From an uncultured Veillonella sp. (GTDB lineage Bacteria > Bacillota > Negativicutes > Veillonellales > Veillonellaceae), in the NCBI GenBank assembly GCA_934216375.1, contig CAKQBP010000096.1, positions 1-5,713 of the forward strand: a stretch of DNA of 5,713 nucleotides. Reading direction: 5' to 3'. The notes under the pieces are model-generated. The model did no database searches. It was not told where the DNA came from and saw only the letters and a list, made by a program, of their open reading frames with translations. The translations under genes were made by a program, and so were the position numbers. This document shows positions 1 to 5,713 of this stretch, in pieces. Numbering within the stretch: position 1 is the first letter of the stretch; each line of letters begins with the position of its first letter.

Positions 1-1
1 G

Positions 2-619
2 ATTACTATTGAGGTTCTTGAAAAGGTCGTAGGTCGTCGTATATATACATATGATAAAAAAGGAGACAGTCATTACGATACAATCTCAGCCTTTATAAAA
101 AGTATGCGTGGTTCTGACGTGCAGGCAACGGTACATTATTTAGCACGCATGATTGAAGCTGGAGAGGATCCTAATTTCATTGCTCGTCGTATTGTTATTT
201 GTGCAGCAGAGGATGTAGGACTTGCGGACCCACAAGCTCTTATACTTGCCAACGCAGCGGCTCAAGCGGCTCATATGGTAGGTTTTCCGGAGGCGCGCAT
301 TATATTATCTGAGGCTGCGTGCTATGTTGCTCTCGCACCTAAAAGTAATTCTGCTTATGTAGCTATTGATGCCGCGATATCTGATGTGCGACATAAGGAT
401 TGTGGACAAGTACCTGATCATTTGAAAGATAGTCACTATAGCGGGGCTAGTAAATTAGGCCATGGAAAAGCTTATAAGTATGCTCATAATTATCCTAATG
501 GATTTGTAAAACAGCAGTATTTACCAACGCCTCTAGTTGATGCAACATACTATAAGGGCATAAAGAGAGGGACTGAGGAACAGTTACTTCACGACTGGGA
601 GAAACGTTGTAAAAATTAA
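2..619 (+). CDS. rarA: RarA (MgsA) replication-associated recombination ATPase, C-terminal part (5' truncated)
   Basis: The reading frame is open from the window edge, so this is the 3' part of a longer gene; 205 residues are present before the TAA stop. The first ATG in frame, at 104, is internal, because the codons before it encode family sequence (YDKKGDSHYDTISAFIKSMRGSD region, visible residues 17-39). RarA is an AAA+ ATPase related to clamp-loader subunits and Holliday-junction motors; it is a homotetramer that acts at stalled forks and single-strand gaps. The family is usually about 420-450 aa, so the Walker A and B motifs lie upstream and are not visible. What is visible is the helical lid and tetramerisation region: RRIVICAAEDVGLADPQAL, an alanine-rich helix, and the C-terminal GHGKAYKYAHNYPNGFVKQQYLP signature that is typical of the family. 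ftsK follows 82 bases downstream on the same strand. Family assignment is firm; its activity cannot be judged from this half. Confidence 0.95.
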   Translation: MTIEVLEKVVGRRIYTYDKKGDSHYDTISAFIKSMRGSDVQATVHYLARMIEAGEDPNFIARRIVICAAEDVGLADPQALILANAAAQAAHMVGFPEARIILSEAACYVALAPKSNSAYVAIDAAISDVRHKDCGQVPDHLKDSHYSGASKLGHGKAYKYAHNYPNGFVKQQYLPTPLVDATYYKGIKRGTEEQLLHDWEKRCKN

Positions 620-663
620 CTTAATATTACGATATATGCTATAATATAATGATAAGTTAATTT
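613..663. repeat. Perfect 11-bp inverted repeat bracketing the ftsK -10 region
   Basis: The left arm AAATTAACTTA (613-623) and right arm TAAGTTAATTT (653-663) are exact reverse complements separated by 29 bases. The left arm covers the end of rarA and the -35; the right arm lies just after the predicted start of transcription. A nested ATATTA (624-629) and TAATAT (642-647) pair could extend the stem. It may be an operator with two half-sites or a weak AT-rich hairpin in the rarA 3' end. With no GC stem and no U tract it is not a standard terminator. The local AT richness raises the odds of a chance match. Confidence 0.5.
616..645 (+). promoter_or_regulatory. Predicted sigma-A type promoter for ftsK, with extended -10
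   Basis: The -10 element is a perfect TATAAT at 640-645, preceded by TGC (637-639), giving the extended -10 form TGnTATAAT. A second TATAAT overlaps it at 645-650. The best -35 is TTAACT at 616-621 (4 of 6 matches to TTGACA), 18 bases upstream; it overlaps the rarA stop codon. Transcription would begin near 652, leaving a leader of about 50 bases before ftsK. The extended -10 could make up for the weak -35. This is read from the sequence only, with no start-site data. Confidence 0.65.
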
Positions 664-682
664 ACTGTAATGTTATATAAGT

Positions 683-688
683 AAGGGG
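683..688 (+). promoter_or_regulatory. Ribosome binding site of ftsK (decides the start)
   Basis: AAGGGG lies 13 bases before ATG 702. A TTG in the same frame at 690 is only one base after it, which is too close for initiation. This favours ATG 702, although the spacing is on the long side. Confidence 0.6.
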
Positions 689-701
689 TTTGTATAGATT
701 T

Positions 702-3446
702 ATGGCAGAAGAAAATACTTCCACCAAAAGACGCAACACACGCCGTAAGCGAACAAGTACAAAACAGCAATCAAAGTCTCAAAGCTTTTCTTTGCGCAGC
801 GAAGTGAAAGGCCTTATTGTTATTGCCTTTGCTGTGATTTCCTTTCTGGGCTTTTTCGGCTTTGAACTCGGCCTTGTAGGACAGATTTTAACAGGTATAT
901 TCCGTTATGGCTTTGGACTGGGGGGGATTATTCCTTGTTTATGCGTTTTCTGGTTAGGTTGGAGATTATTATATAAGGATACATTTATTTCCATTACAAA
1001 ACGAGGGGTTGTAATGACCTTGTTTTTTCTATTTTTGTTAGCTCTTGTTCCCTTGTGGCGCGTTCCTGAGGGGCAGGAACTCATTACTACGCAACTAGCT
1101 AATCAAGGTGGTTTCGTAGGTGGCGCAATTGCTACATTCCTTCGTACACTATTAGGCAATCTAGGGGCTATTATTCTTGATGTATTCTTACTCATAGCTT
1201 TTGGATTACTGGTGACACGTTTGTCTTTGCGCAGTGGATTACAAAAGGCTGCGGACAAAACACAGGTTGGCCTTGATGTTGCAAAAGAGGTAGCTGCTGA
1301 GAAGGTTGCTGTTGCAAAAGAAGTCTTTGAAGATTGGAATGAACAACGTAAAGAAGCGGCAGAACAGCGTAAAGCTTATAACAGGGAAAAAGATACACGC
1401 TTTGCTGATGCGGCAGATCAAGCATTAGATGCATTGGAAAAACAAGGCATTGCTACAGGAAGAGACCTCTTTGACTCTACTACAGCTGTAGATGTTGATC
1501 CTATTGAAGATACAGTTACTACTATGGAGTCACAAAAAACTCCTACATCTTGGAAGGAATTGGCTGAGATAGAAGCACGTAATCGTGCGGCTGAGCAATT
1601 GGCTAATATATCTGAAGCATCTGGTGATACGAAGTCTTATGAAGCTGATGATTTTGAACAATTCTCTGATACGCATAGATCTACGAGTGATGATTATGTA
1701 TATGTTCCAGATGAGGACTATTCATATACACCAGATGAAGAGTATTCAGATGAGGGTGGAACTGTAGAAAATTCTGATGATGAAGAACCAAAATTTTCTT
1801 ATCAAAATACAACAATAGGCCCATTAGAAACGAATCACGGTGCTATTGCCTCCGCTGTGCCAGGAACGGGTGCAGCGGCAAGTTCTGTAAGTGCTGGAGC
1901 TGGTATGGCAGGTATGGGGTTACAAGTACCGTCCATTATTAGTACTACAGAAGATACGGCGCAAGTAGCTGTATCTAAAGATGGACAGATTCATCGGTCC
2001 TATGATAGACCTTACCATTTCCCAAGCCTAGATATTTTGGCGAAAGGGAAGGGGAGTCAAAACAATGGTGAAGAAGTAGCACAAAATGCGATGATGCTTG
2101 AACATGTATTGAGTGACTTTGGTATTACTGCAAAGGTTGTTAATGCTACACAAGGCCCAACTGTTACACGTTATGAAATTGAACCTGCACCAGGCGTGAA
2201 AGTGAGTCGTATCGTTAATTTAACAGACGATATTGCCCTCAATTTGGCAGCGCAACATATTCGTATGGAGGCTCCGATTCCAGGGAAATCTGCCATCGGT
2301 ATTGAGGTCCCTAATAAAACGACAGAAGCCGTTCATTTACGCGATGTACTTGATTGCAGTGACTTTAAAGATGCTCGTGGAGGTATTCCTGTCGGTCTTG
2401 GTAAGGATATTGCAGGAAAGCCTGTTATTACAGACCTTGCGAAGATGCCTCACTTGCTCGTAGCTGGTACAACTGGCTCTGGTAAATCCGTATGTGTAAA
2501 TACATTAATTTCTAGTATTCTCTTTAGCCGCAAACCGGAAGAGGTTAAGTTATTATTAATCGACCCTAAGATGGTTGAATTGTCTATTTACAATGGGATT
2601 CCGCACTTGATGGCTCCAGTTGTAACGGATATGAAAAAAGCAGCAGCTGTATTGCGTTGGGCCGTTCGTGAAATGGAGGCTCGTTATAAGGCGTTTGCTG
2701 CATCTGGTAAACGTGATATCAAGAGCTATAATGAAGCGCATCCTAAGGCTGCAATGCCGCTAATCGTGTTGATTATTGACGAGTTAGCTGACCTTATGAT
2801 GACGGCTCCTGATGATATTGAAGAATCTATTAGTCGTTTAGCACAAATGGCTCGTGCCGCAGGTATTCACATGGTTCTTGCTACACAACGGCCATCTGTT
2901 AATGTTATTACCGGTTCTATCAAGGCTAATGTACCAAGCCGTATTTCCTTTGCTGTAGGCTCTCAAATTGACTCCCGTACCATTCTTGATATGGCAGGAG
3001 CAGAGAAACTATTGGGTAAAGGGGATATGTTATTTGCTCCGATTGGTGCTAATAAACCTATTCGTGTACAAGGGGCCTTCATTTCTGATGATGAGGTAGA
3101 AAAACTTGTAGAGTTTGTGAAAGCTCAACGAGAACCAGAATATGATAATACGGTAACTCAAGAAGTGGAAAAGGAAGCTGAAAAAGAATCTTCTGATGCT
3201 AATGATGTTTACCGCGATGAATTATTAGAGCGAGCTGTCAATCTCGTTATGGAATCTGGTCAAGCTTCCGTATCGATGTTGCAACGTCGTTTCCGTATAG
3301 GTTACACCCGTGCGGCACGTCTTGTAGATACAATGGAAGACCTCAAAATCGTTGGCCCTAGCATGGGCAGTAAGGCTCGAGAAATTTTAATGAGCCCTGA
3401 ACAAGCTAAGGCTAGATATTTCTCCGATTCCAATGATGAGCAATAA
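702..3446 (+). CDS. ftsK: FtsK/SpoIIIE-family DNA translocase, full length
   Basis: This is a 914-aa septal, membrane-anchored ATPase that pumps double-stranded DNA to clear and resolve chromosome ends during division. After a basic N-terminus (residues 9-27) come four hydrophobic segments at about 37-58, 71-91, 102-119 and 154-174, with a glycine-rich stretch before the fourth. The linker (about 175-455) is helical, charged and repeat-bearing to about 240, then acidic and Tyr/Ser-rich (about 310-365), then Ala/Gly-rich. The motor has Walker A GTTGSGKS at 589-596 and Walker B ending in D693-E694 (LIIDELADLMM), followed by the family stretch SFAVGSQIDSRTILDMAGAE from 749. The C-terminal gamma winged helix (about 837-900) contains QRRFRIGYTRAARLVDTMED, the part that reads polar chromosome motifs. 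It is longer than B. subtilis SpoIIIE (about 790 aa) and shorter than E. coli FtsK (1329 aa), mainly because of linker length. All key residues seem intact. Start chosen at ATG 702 by the ribosome binding site. Whether it acts as FtsK or in sporulation as SpoIIIE cannot be told from sequence alone. Confidence 0.97.
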   Translation: MAEENTSTKRRNTRRKRTSTKQQSKSQSFSLRSEVKGLIVIAFAVISFLGFFGFELGLVGQILTGIFRYGFGLGGIIPCLCVFWLGWRLLYKDTFISITKRGVVMTLFFLFLLALVPLWRVPEGQELITTQLANQGGFVGGAIATFLRTLLGNLGAIILDVFLLIAFGLLVTRLSLRSGLQKAADKTQVGLDVAKEVAAEKVAVAKEVFEDWNEQRKEAAEQRKAYNREKDTRFADAADQALDALEKQGIATGRDLFDSTTAVDVDPIEDTVTTMESQKTPTSWKELAEIEARNRAAEQLANISEASGDTKSYEADDFEQFSDTHRSTSDDYVYVPDEDYSYTPDEEYSDEGGTVENSDDEEPKFSYQNTTIGPLETNHGAIASAVPGTGAAASSVSAGAGMAGMGLQVPSIISTTEDTAQVAVSKDGQIHRSYDRPYHFPSLDILAKGKGSQNNGEEVAQNAMMLEHVLSDFGITAKVVNATQGPTVTRYEIEPAPGVKVSRIVNLTDDIALNLAAQHIRMEAPIPGKSAIGIEVPNKTTEAVHLRDVLDCSDFKDARGGIPVGLGKDIAGKPVITDLAKMPHLLVAGTTGSGKSVCVNTLISSILFSRKPEEVKLLLIDPKMVELSIYNGIPHLMAPVVTDMKKAAAVLRWAVREMEARYKAFAASGKRDIKSYNEAHPKAAMPLIVLIIDELADLMMTAPDDIEESISRLAQMARAAGIHMVLATQRPSVNVITGSIKANVPSRISFAVGSQIDSRTILDMAGAEKLLGKGDMLFAPIGANKPIRVQGAFISDDEVEKLVEFVKAQREPEYDNTVTQEVEKEAEKESSDANDVYRDELLERAVNLVMESGQASVSMLQRRFRIGYTRAARLVDTMEDLKIVGPSMGSKAREILMSPEQAKARYFSDSNDEQ
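1272..1337 (+). repeat. Two 11-residue repeats in the FtsK juxtamembrane helix
   Basis: Residues 191-201 (LDVAKEVAAEK) and 202-212 (VAVAKEVFEDW) share VAKEV in the same register. At DNA level, GTTGCAAAAGA occurs at 1278 and again 33 bases later at 1311. A 7-residue repeat follows directly (EQRKEAA then EQRKAYN, residues 214-227, DNA 1341-1382). Together they point to a long charged helix or coiled coil just after the fourth membrane segment. Confidence 0.6.
1701..1748 (+). repeat. 24-bp tandem repeat in the acidic FtsK linker
   Basis: Two adjacent 24-base units (1701-1724 and 1725-1748) match at 19 of 24 positions. They encode YVPDEDYS and YTPDEEYS, residues 334-341 and 342-349. The unit is in frame, so copy number could change without breaking ftsK. 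The surrounding linker is also rich in Tyr, Asp and Glu. Confidence 0.75.
2046..2053 (+). other. Octamer matching the E. coli FtsK polar motif KOPS (GGGNAGGG)
   Basis: GGGAAGGG is an exact match to the E. coli KOPS consensus and differs at one base from the B. subtilis SpoIIIE motif GAGAAGGG. It is on the + strand and encodes Gly-Lys-Gly in the FtsK linker (residues 449-451). One match in 5.7 kb may be chance. Whether this species uses this motif is not known from the window. Confidence 0.3.
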
Positions 3447-3457
3447 TTAGCTAATTA
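3444..3457. repeat. 14-bp perfect palindrome at the ftsK stop codon
   Basis: TAATTAGCTAATTA is its own reverse complement and its first three bases are the ftsK TAA stop. It lies in the 48-base spacer before the rodZ-like gene. It is a possible protein binding site; as a hairpin it would be weak, with no loop and no following U tract, so it is not called a terminator. Confidence 0.4.
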
Positions 3458-3482
3458 CTATATGAATATTACGTAGATTTAG

Positions 3483-3488
3483 AAAGGA
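3483..3488 (+). promoter_or_regulatory. Ribosome binding site of the rodZ-like gene
   Basis: AAAGGA ends 6 bases before ATG 3495, which is good spacing. It supports this start. No clear separate promoter is visible in the 48-base spacer, so the gene is probably read from the ftsK transcript. Confidence 0.7.
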
Positions 3489-3494
3489 ACGAAA

Positions 3495-3947
3495 ATGGCT
3501 GAATTAGGCGAAGAATTACGACGTGAACGGGTAAGACGTAATCTAACCTTTAAAGATGTGGAGCAAGTGCTGCACATTAAAACAACCTATTTAGAGGCTA
3601 TCGAAGATGGCAACTATGATATCATTCCTGGTCAAGTCTACGTAAAAGGTTTTATTCGAAACTATGGTAACTACTTAGATCTTGATGGGGATCGCTTGGT
3701 GAAAGTATATCAGGGCCAAGTAGGAGACATAGATACCTTTTCTTTACGTTCTGTTACAAGACGGAAGGCTCAAGCAACTCCTAATTTGGTACAAAGTGAG
3801 TTTGTTGAATACCAAACATCTAAAAAGCGTATGTCCTTAGAAACGCGTCAACGAAAACGTCAACGCTCTATTGTACAAGAACGCATTATTTTAGGGATTA
3901 TTTTAGTTTGTATGGCATTATTTTTACTATGGTTATTCCTGTTCTAG
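3495..3947 (+). CDS. rodZ: Short RodZ-like protein: N-terminal helix-turn-helix domain and C-terminal membrane anchor
   Basis: The 150-aa product begins with a Cro/C1-like helix-turn-helix domain of the RodZ type (about residues 3-72): the GEELRRERVRRNLTFKDVE start, then KTTYLEAIEDGNYDIIPGQVYVKGFIRNYGNYL, a strong family signature. In RodZ this domain binds the actin homologue MreB at the inner membrane face rather than DNA. Next comes a polar, basic segment (85-130, with RQRKRQR at 118-124), consistent with the positive-inside rule, and one hydrophobic helix at 131-150. The protein stops at the last residue of that helix. Typical RodZ proteins (about 290-340 aa) continue with an extracytoplasmic linker and beta domain, absent here; the 39 bases before the next gene leave no room for one, so a frameshift is not the cause. 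The product should be a tail-anchored cytoplasmic protein. The family call is good. Its role in cell shape is inferred, and a membrane-bound regulator remains possible. Confidence 0.85.
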   Translation: MAELGEELRRERVRRNLTFKDVEQVLHIKTTYLEAIEDGNYDIIPGQVYVKGFIRNYGNYLDLDGDRLVKVYQGQVGDIDTFSLRSVTRRKAQATPNLVQSEFVEYQTSKKRMSLETRQRKRQRSIVQERIILGIILVCMALFLLWLFLF

Positions 3948-3966
3948 TATCTGATTAGGCATGATA

Positions 3967-3972
3967 GAAAGG
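3967..3972 (+). promoter_or_regulatory. Probable ribosome binding site of ygiQ
   Basis: GAAAGG is the only Shine-Dalgarno-like element before ATG 3987. Its 14-base spacing is long, but there is no other ATG, GTG or TTG in frame between the rodZ stop and 3987. The element may be weak, or translation may depend partly on ribosomes leaving the upstream gene. Confidence 0.45.
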
Positions 3973-3986
3973 CATTTACACAATCA

Positions 3987-5713
3987 ATGGATAGATTTTT
4001 AGTAACAGAACCTTCGGATATGAAGGAACGTGGTTGGGCTGAATTAGATTTCGTTCTCATCAGTGGGGACGCTTATGTGGACCATCCATCCTTTGCGCCT
4101 GCAGTTATCGGTAGATACTTGGAATCCAAAGGTTATCGTGTAGGCATTATAGATCAACCAGATTGGAATGATGTAGAGGCTTTCAAAAAACTAGGTAAAC
4201 CACGTCTAGCATCCCTTGTTACGGCAGGGAATTTAGATTCAATGCTTAATAAATTTACGGCAGCAAAGAAAGTTCGCCGTCAAGATGATTATTCTCCAGG
4301 TGGTGAGTCAGGTCATCGTCCAGATCGTGCTACCTTGGTATATGCTAACCGTATGAAGGAGGCTTACAGTGATGTACCTCTTATCATTGGTGGTATAGAA
4401 GCGTCTTTGCGTCGCTTTGGTCATTATGACTATTGGTCAGATACGGTGCGTCGATCCATCTTAGTAGATTCTAAGGCCGATGTACTCGTCTATGGCATGG
4501 GAGAACTTCAAATCGTTGAATTAGCTGATGCCTTAGATCAGGGTCGATTTAAAGAGTCTTTGCCATCTATACGTGGCATTTGCTACATGGCAAAGGAAAT
4601 TCCAACTATTGACTATGTAGAGTGCCCATCGTATGAAGCTATTAAGGCGGATAAGATGGATTTTGCCGATGCATTCCGCATTCAATACGATGAACAAGAT
4701 CCGTTCTATGGACGTATTGTAGTCCAAAAGCATGGTGATAGATATCTCATTCAGAACACGCCTGCCTTGCCATTGACACAGGAGGAAATGGACGGTGTCT
4801 ATAACTTGCCATATACTCGAAAGTGGCATCCTAAATACGATGATAAGGGTGGTGTGCCAGCATTAAGCGAAGTTCAATTTAGCCTTGTGAGCCAACGAGG
4901 TTGCTTTGGCAGTTGTTCTTTCTGTGCTATTACTAATCACCAAGGGCGTATCATTCAGAATCGTAGTCATGAGTCTTTGATTGAAGAAGCTCACATGATG
5001 ATCAAGATGGACAATTTTAAAGGGTATATTCATGATGTAGGGGGCCCTACGGCAAACTTCCGCCATCTAGCTTGCGATAAACAAGCTGTCTATGGTGCGT
5101 GTAAAGGTCGTACTTGTGCGGCTCCAGAGCCTTGTGAAAACTTGAATACAAATCATGATGACTATATTGCTTTACTGCGTAAATTACGTAAACTAAAAGG
5201 TGTAAAAAAGGTATTTGTTCGTTCTGGTTTGCGTTATGACTATGTACTAGCCGATAACAATAAAGATTTTGTGCGGGAACTTTGCGAATTTCACGTAAGT
5301 GGGCAGCTAAAGGTAGCTCCAGAACATGTATCTAAACGGGTTACCAATATGATGGGAAAAGCTGGTAAAGAAGAATTCCTAACCTTTAAGTCTTGGTTTG
5401 AAGAGGCAAATAAAAAGCTTGGTAAGAAACAATACTTAGTGCCGTACTTTATGAGCTCTCATCCCGGTTGTGCCTTAGAGGATGCTATTGAATTAGCGGA
5501 ATTTTTACGAGATCACCATATGTACCCAGAGCAAGTACAGGATTTTATTCCTACGCCGGGTAGCCTTTCTACTTGTATGTATTATACGGGCATTAATCCA
5601 CTAGATGGAAAACCTGTATATGTTGCTAAAAAGGGTCGAGATAAAGCAAAACAGCGCGCATTGATGCAGTTTAAAAATATTGAAAACTATGACCTTGTTA
5701 AAGAGGCTCTCAT
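3987..5713 (+). CDS. ygiQ: YgiQ-family (UPF0313) radical SAM protein, 3' truncated
   Basis: The frame is open from ATG 3987 to the window edge (575 residues); the family is usually about 600-740 aa, so only the C-terminal tail is missing. The N-terminal region has DAYVDHPSF (28-36) and IEASLRRFGHYDYWSD (137-152), both typical of the family, in a part that resembles a Rossmann-like, B12-binding-type fold. The radical SAM core carries the cluster motif CX3CX2C at C306, C310 and C313 (RGCFGSCSFCAI), which would bind a 4Fe-4S cluster and S-adenosylmethionine. A second cysteine group follows at C363, C372, C377 and C383. Later signatures are LKVAPEH (441-447) and DFIPTPGS (519-526). The substrate and reaction of this family are not established, so no function beyond radical SAM chemistry is claimed. 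It lies 39 bases after the rodZ-like gene, in the same frame, and probably in the same transcript. No motif residue is missing in the visible part. Confidence 0.95.
   Translation, partial: MDRFLVTEPSDMKERGWAELDFVLISGDAYVDHPSFAPAVIGRYLESKGYRVGIIDQPDWNDVEAFKKLGKPRLASLVTAGNLDSMLNKFTAAKKVRRQDDYSPGGESGHRPDRATLVYANRMKEAYSDVPLIIGGIEASLRRFGHYDYWSDTVRRSILVDSKADVLVYGMGELQIVELADALDQGRFKESLPSIRGICYMAKEIPTIDYVECPSYEAIKADKMDFADAFRIQYDEQDPFYGRIVVQKHGDRYLIQNTPALPLTQEEMDGVYNLPYTRKWHPKYDDKGGVPALSEVQFSLVSQRGCFGSCSFCAITNHQGRIIQNRSHESLIEEAHMMIKMDNFKGYIHDVGGPTANFRHLACDKQAVYGACKGRTCAAPEPCENLNTNHDDYIALLRKLRKLKGVKKVFVRSGLRYDYVLADNNKDFVRELCEFHVSGQLKVAPEHVSKRVTNMMGKAGKEEFLTFKSWFEEANKKLGKKQYLVPYFMSSHPGCALEDAIELAEFLRDHHMYPEQVQDFIPTPGSLSTCMYYTGINPLDGKPVYVAKKGRDKAKQRALMQFKNIENYDLVKEAL

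Noticed and set aside
620..682. Rho-independent terminator for rarA
   Set aside because: The only stem is AT-only apart from one C:G pair and no U tract follows; the region is better explained as the ftsK promoter.
690..701. TTG start for ftsK that would add four residues (MYRF)
   Set aside because: The AAGGGG ribosome binding site ends one base before the TTG, too close for use; ATG 702 fits better.
1192..1434. Antisense open frames opposite the FtsK membrane-linker region
   Set aside because: They overlap a strongly supported gene, have no clear ribosome binding site, and encode low-complexity Leu/Gln-rich or Phe-rich sequence typical of shadow frames.
1585..1767. 60-codon frame inside the ftsK linker on the same strand
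   Set aside because: It is a shifted reading of the acidic GAT-rich linker and yields Met/Ile-rich sequence with no family features.
2233..2741. Open frames within the FtsK motor region, one on each strand (2233-2463 + and 2556-2741 -)
   Set aside because: The motor frame is fully conserved here and these frames show no recognisable protein or initiation signal.
3465..3473. AATATTACG shared between the two spacers (623-631 and 3465-3473)
   Set aside because: A 9-base match in AT-rich spacers is within chance, and its position differs relative to the two genes.
3458..3482. Separate promoter for the rodZ-like gene
   Set aside because: AT-rich stretches such as TATGAAT are present, but no -10 and -35 pair with proper spacing stands out.
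3961..4002. 13-codon frame overlapping the ygiQ start (ATG 3961 to TAG 4002)
   Set aside because: It has only a poor ribosome binding site and no sequence feature beyond its position; a leader or coupling role cannot be supported.
4533..5066. Two antisense open frames opposite ygiQ (4533-4829 and 4863-5066)
   Set aside because: They lie opposite conserved radical SAM motifs, and their products resemble no family I know.

Overview
The window looks like an ordinary core-genome segment from a low-GC, non-plasmid bacterial chromosome. All four genes are on the + strand: the 3' end of rarA, a complete ftsK/spoIIIE-type DNA translocase gene, a short rodZ-like gene, and a 3'-truncated ygiQ-family radical SAM gene. 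The AT-leaning composition, AAGG-type ribosome binding sites and the gene set suggest a Firmicute. The protein sequences look most like Negativicutes (a Veillonella-like organism), but that is recognition from memory and was not tested by a search.

Layout. Bases 2-619 encode the C-terminal 205 residues of the clamp-loader-like ATPase RarA. Bases 620-701 form an AT-rich spacer with a strong-looking extended -10 promoter for ftsK; a perfect 11-bp inverted repeat brackets its -10 element. Bases 702-3446 encode FtsK (914 aa): four membrane segments, a long charged and acidic linker, the RecA-like motor and a C-terminal winged-helix gamma domain. After a 48-base spacer, 3495-3947 encode a 150-aa RodZ-like protein that ends right after its membrane helix. 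After 39 more bases, 3987-5713 encode the first 575 residues of YgiQ, cut by the window edge. No intergenic region exceeds about 90 bases, no rho-independent terminator is visible, and the close spacing suggests that ftsK, rodZ and ygiQ are co-transcribed from the promoter in front of ftsK.

Functional theme. RarA acts at stalled or gapped replication forks, FtsK pumps chromosome ends through the closing septum, and RodZ-type proteins link the cytoskeleton to the envelope. The segment therefore reads as chromosome maintenance and cell division, plus a conserved radical SAM enzyme of unknown function. I saw no RNA gene, mobile element, CRISPR array or sign of horizontal transfer. I found no convincing new system. 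The items most worth checking are the RodZ without a periplasmic domain, the inverted repeat at the ftsK promoter, a perfect E. coli-type KOPS octamer inside ftsK, and the repeat-bearing FtsK linker.
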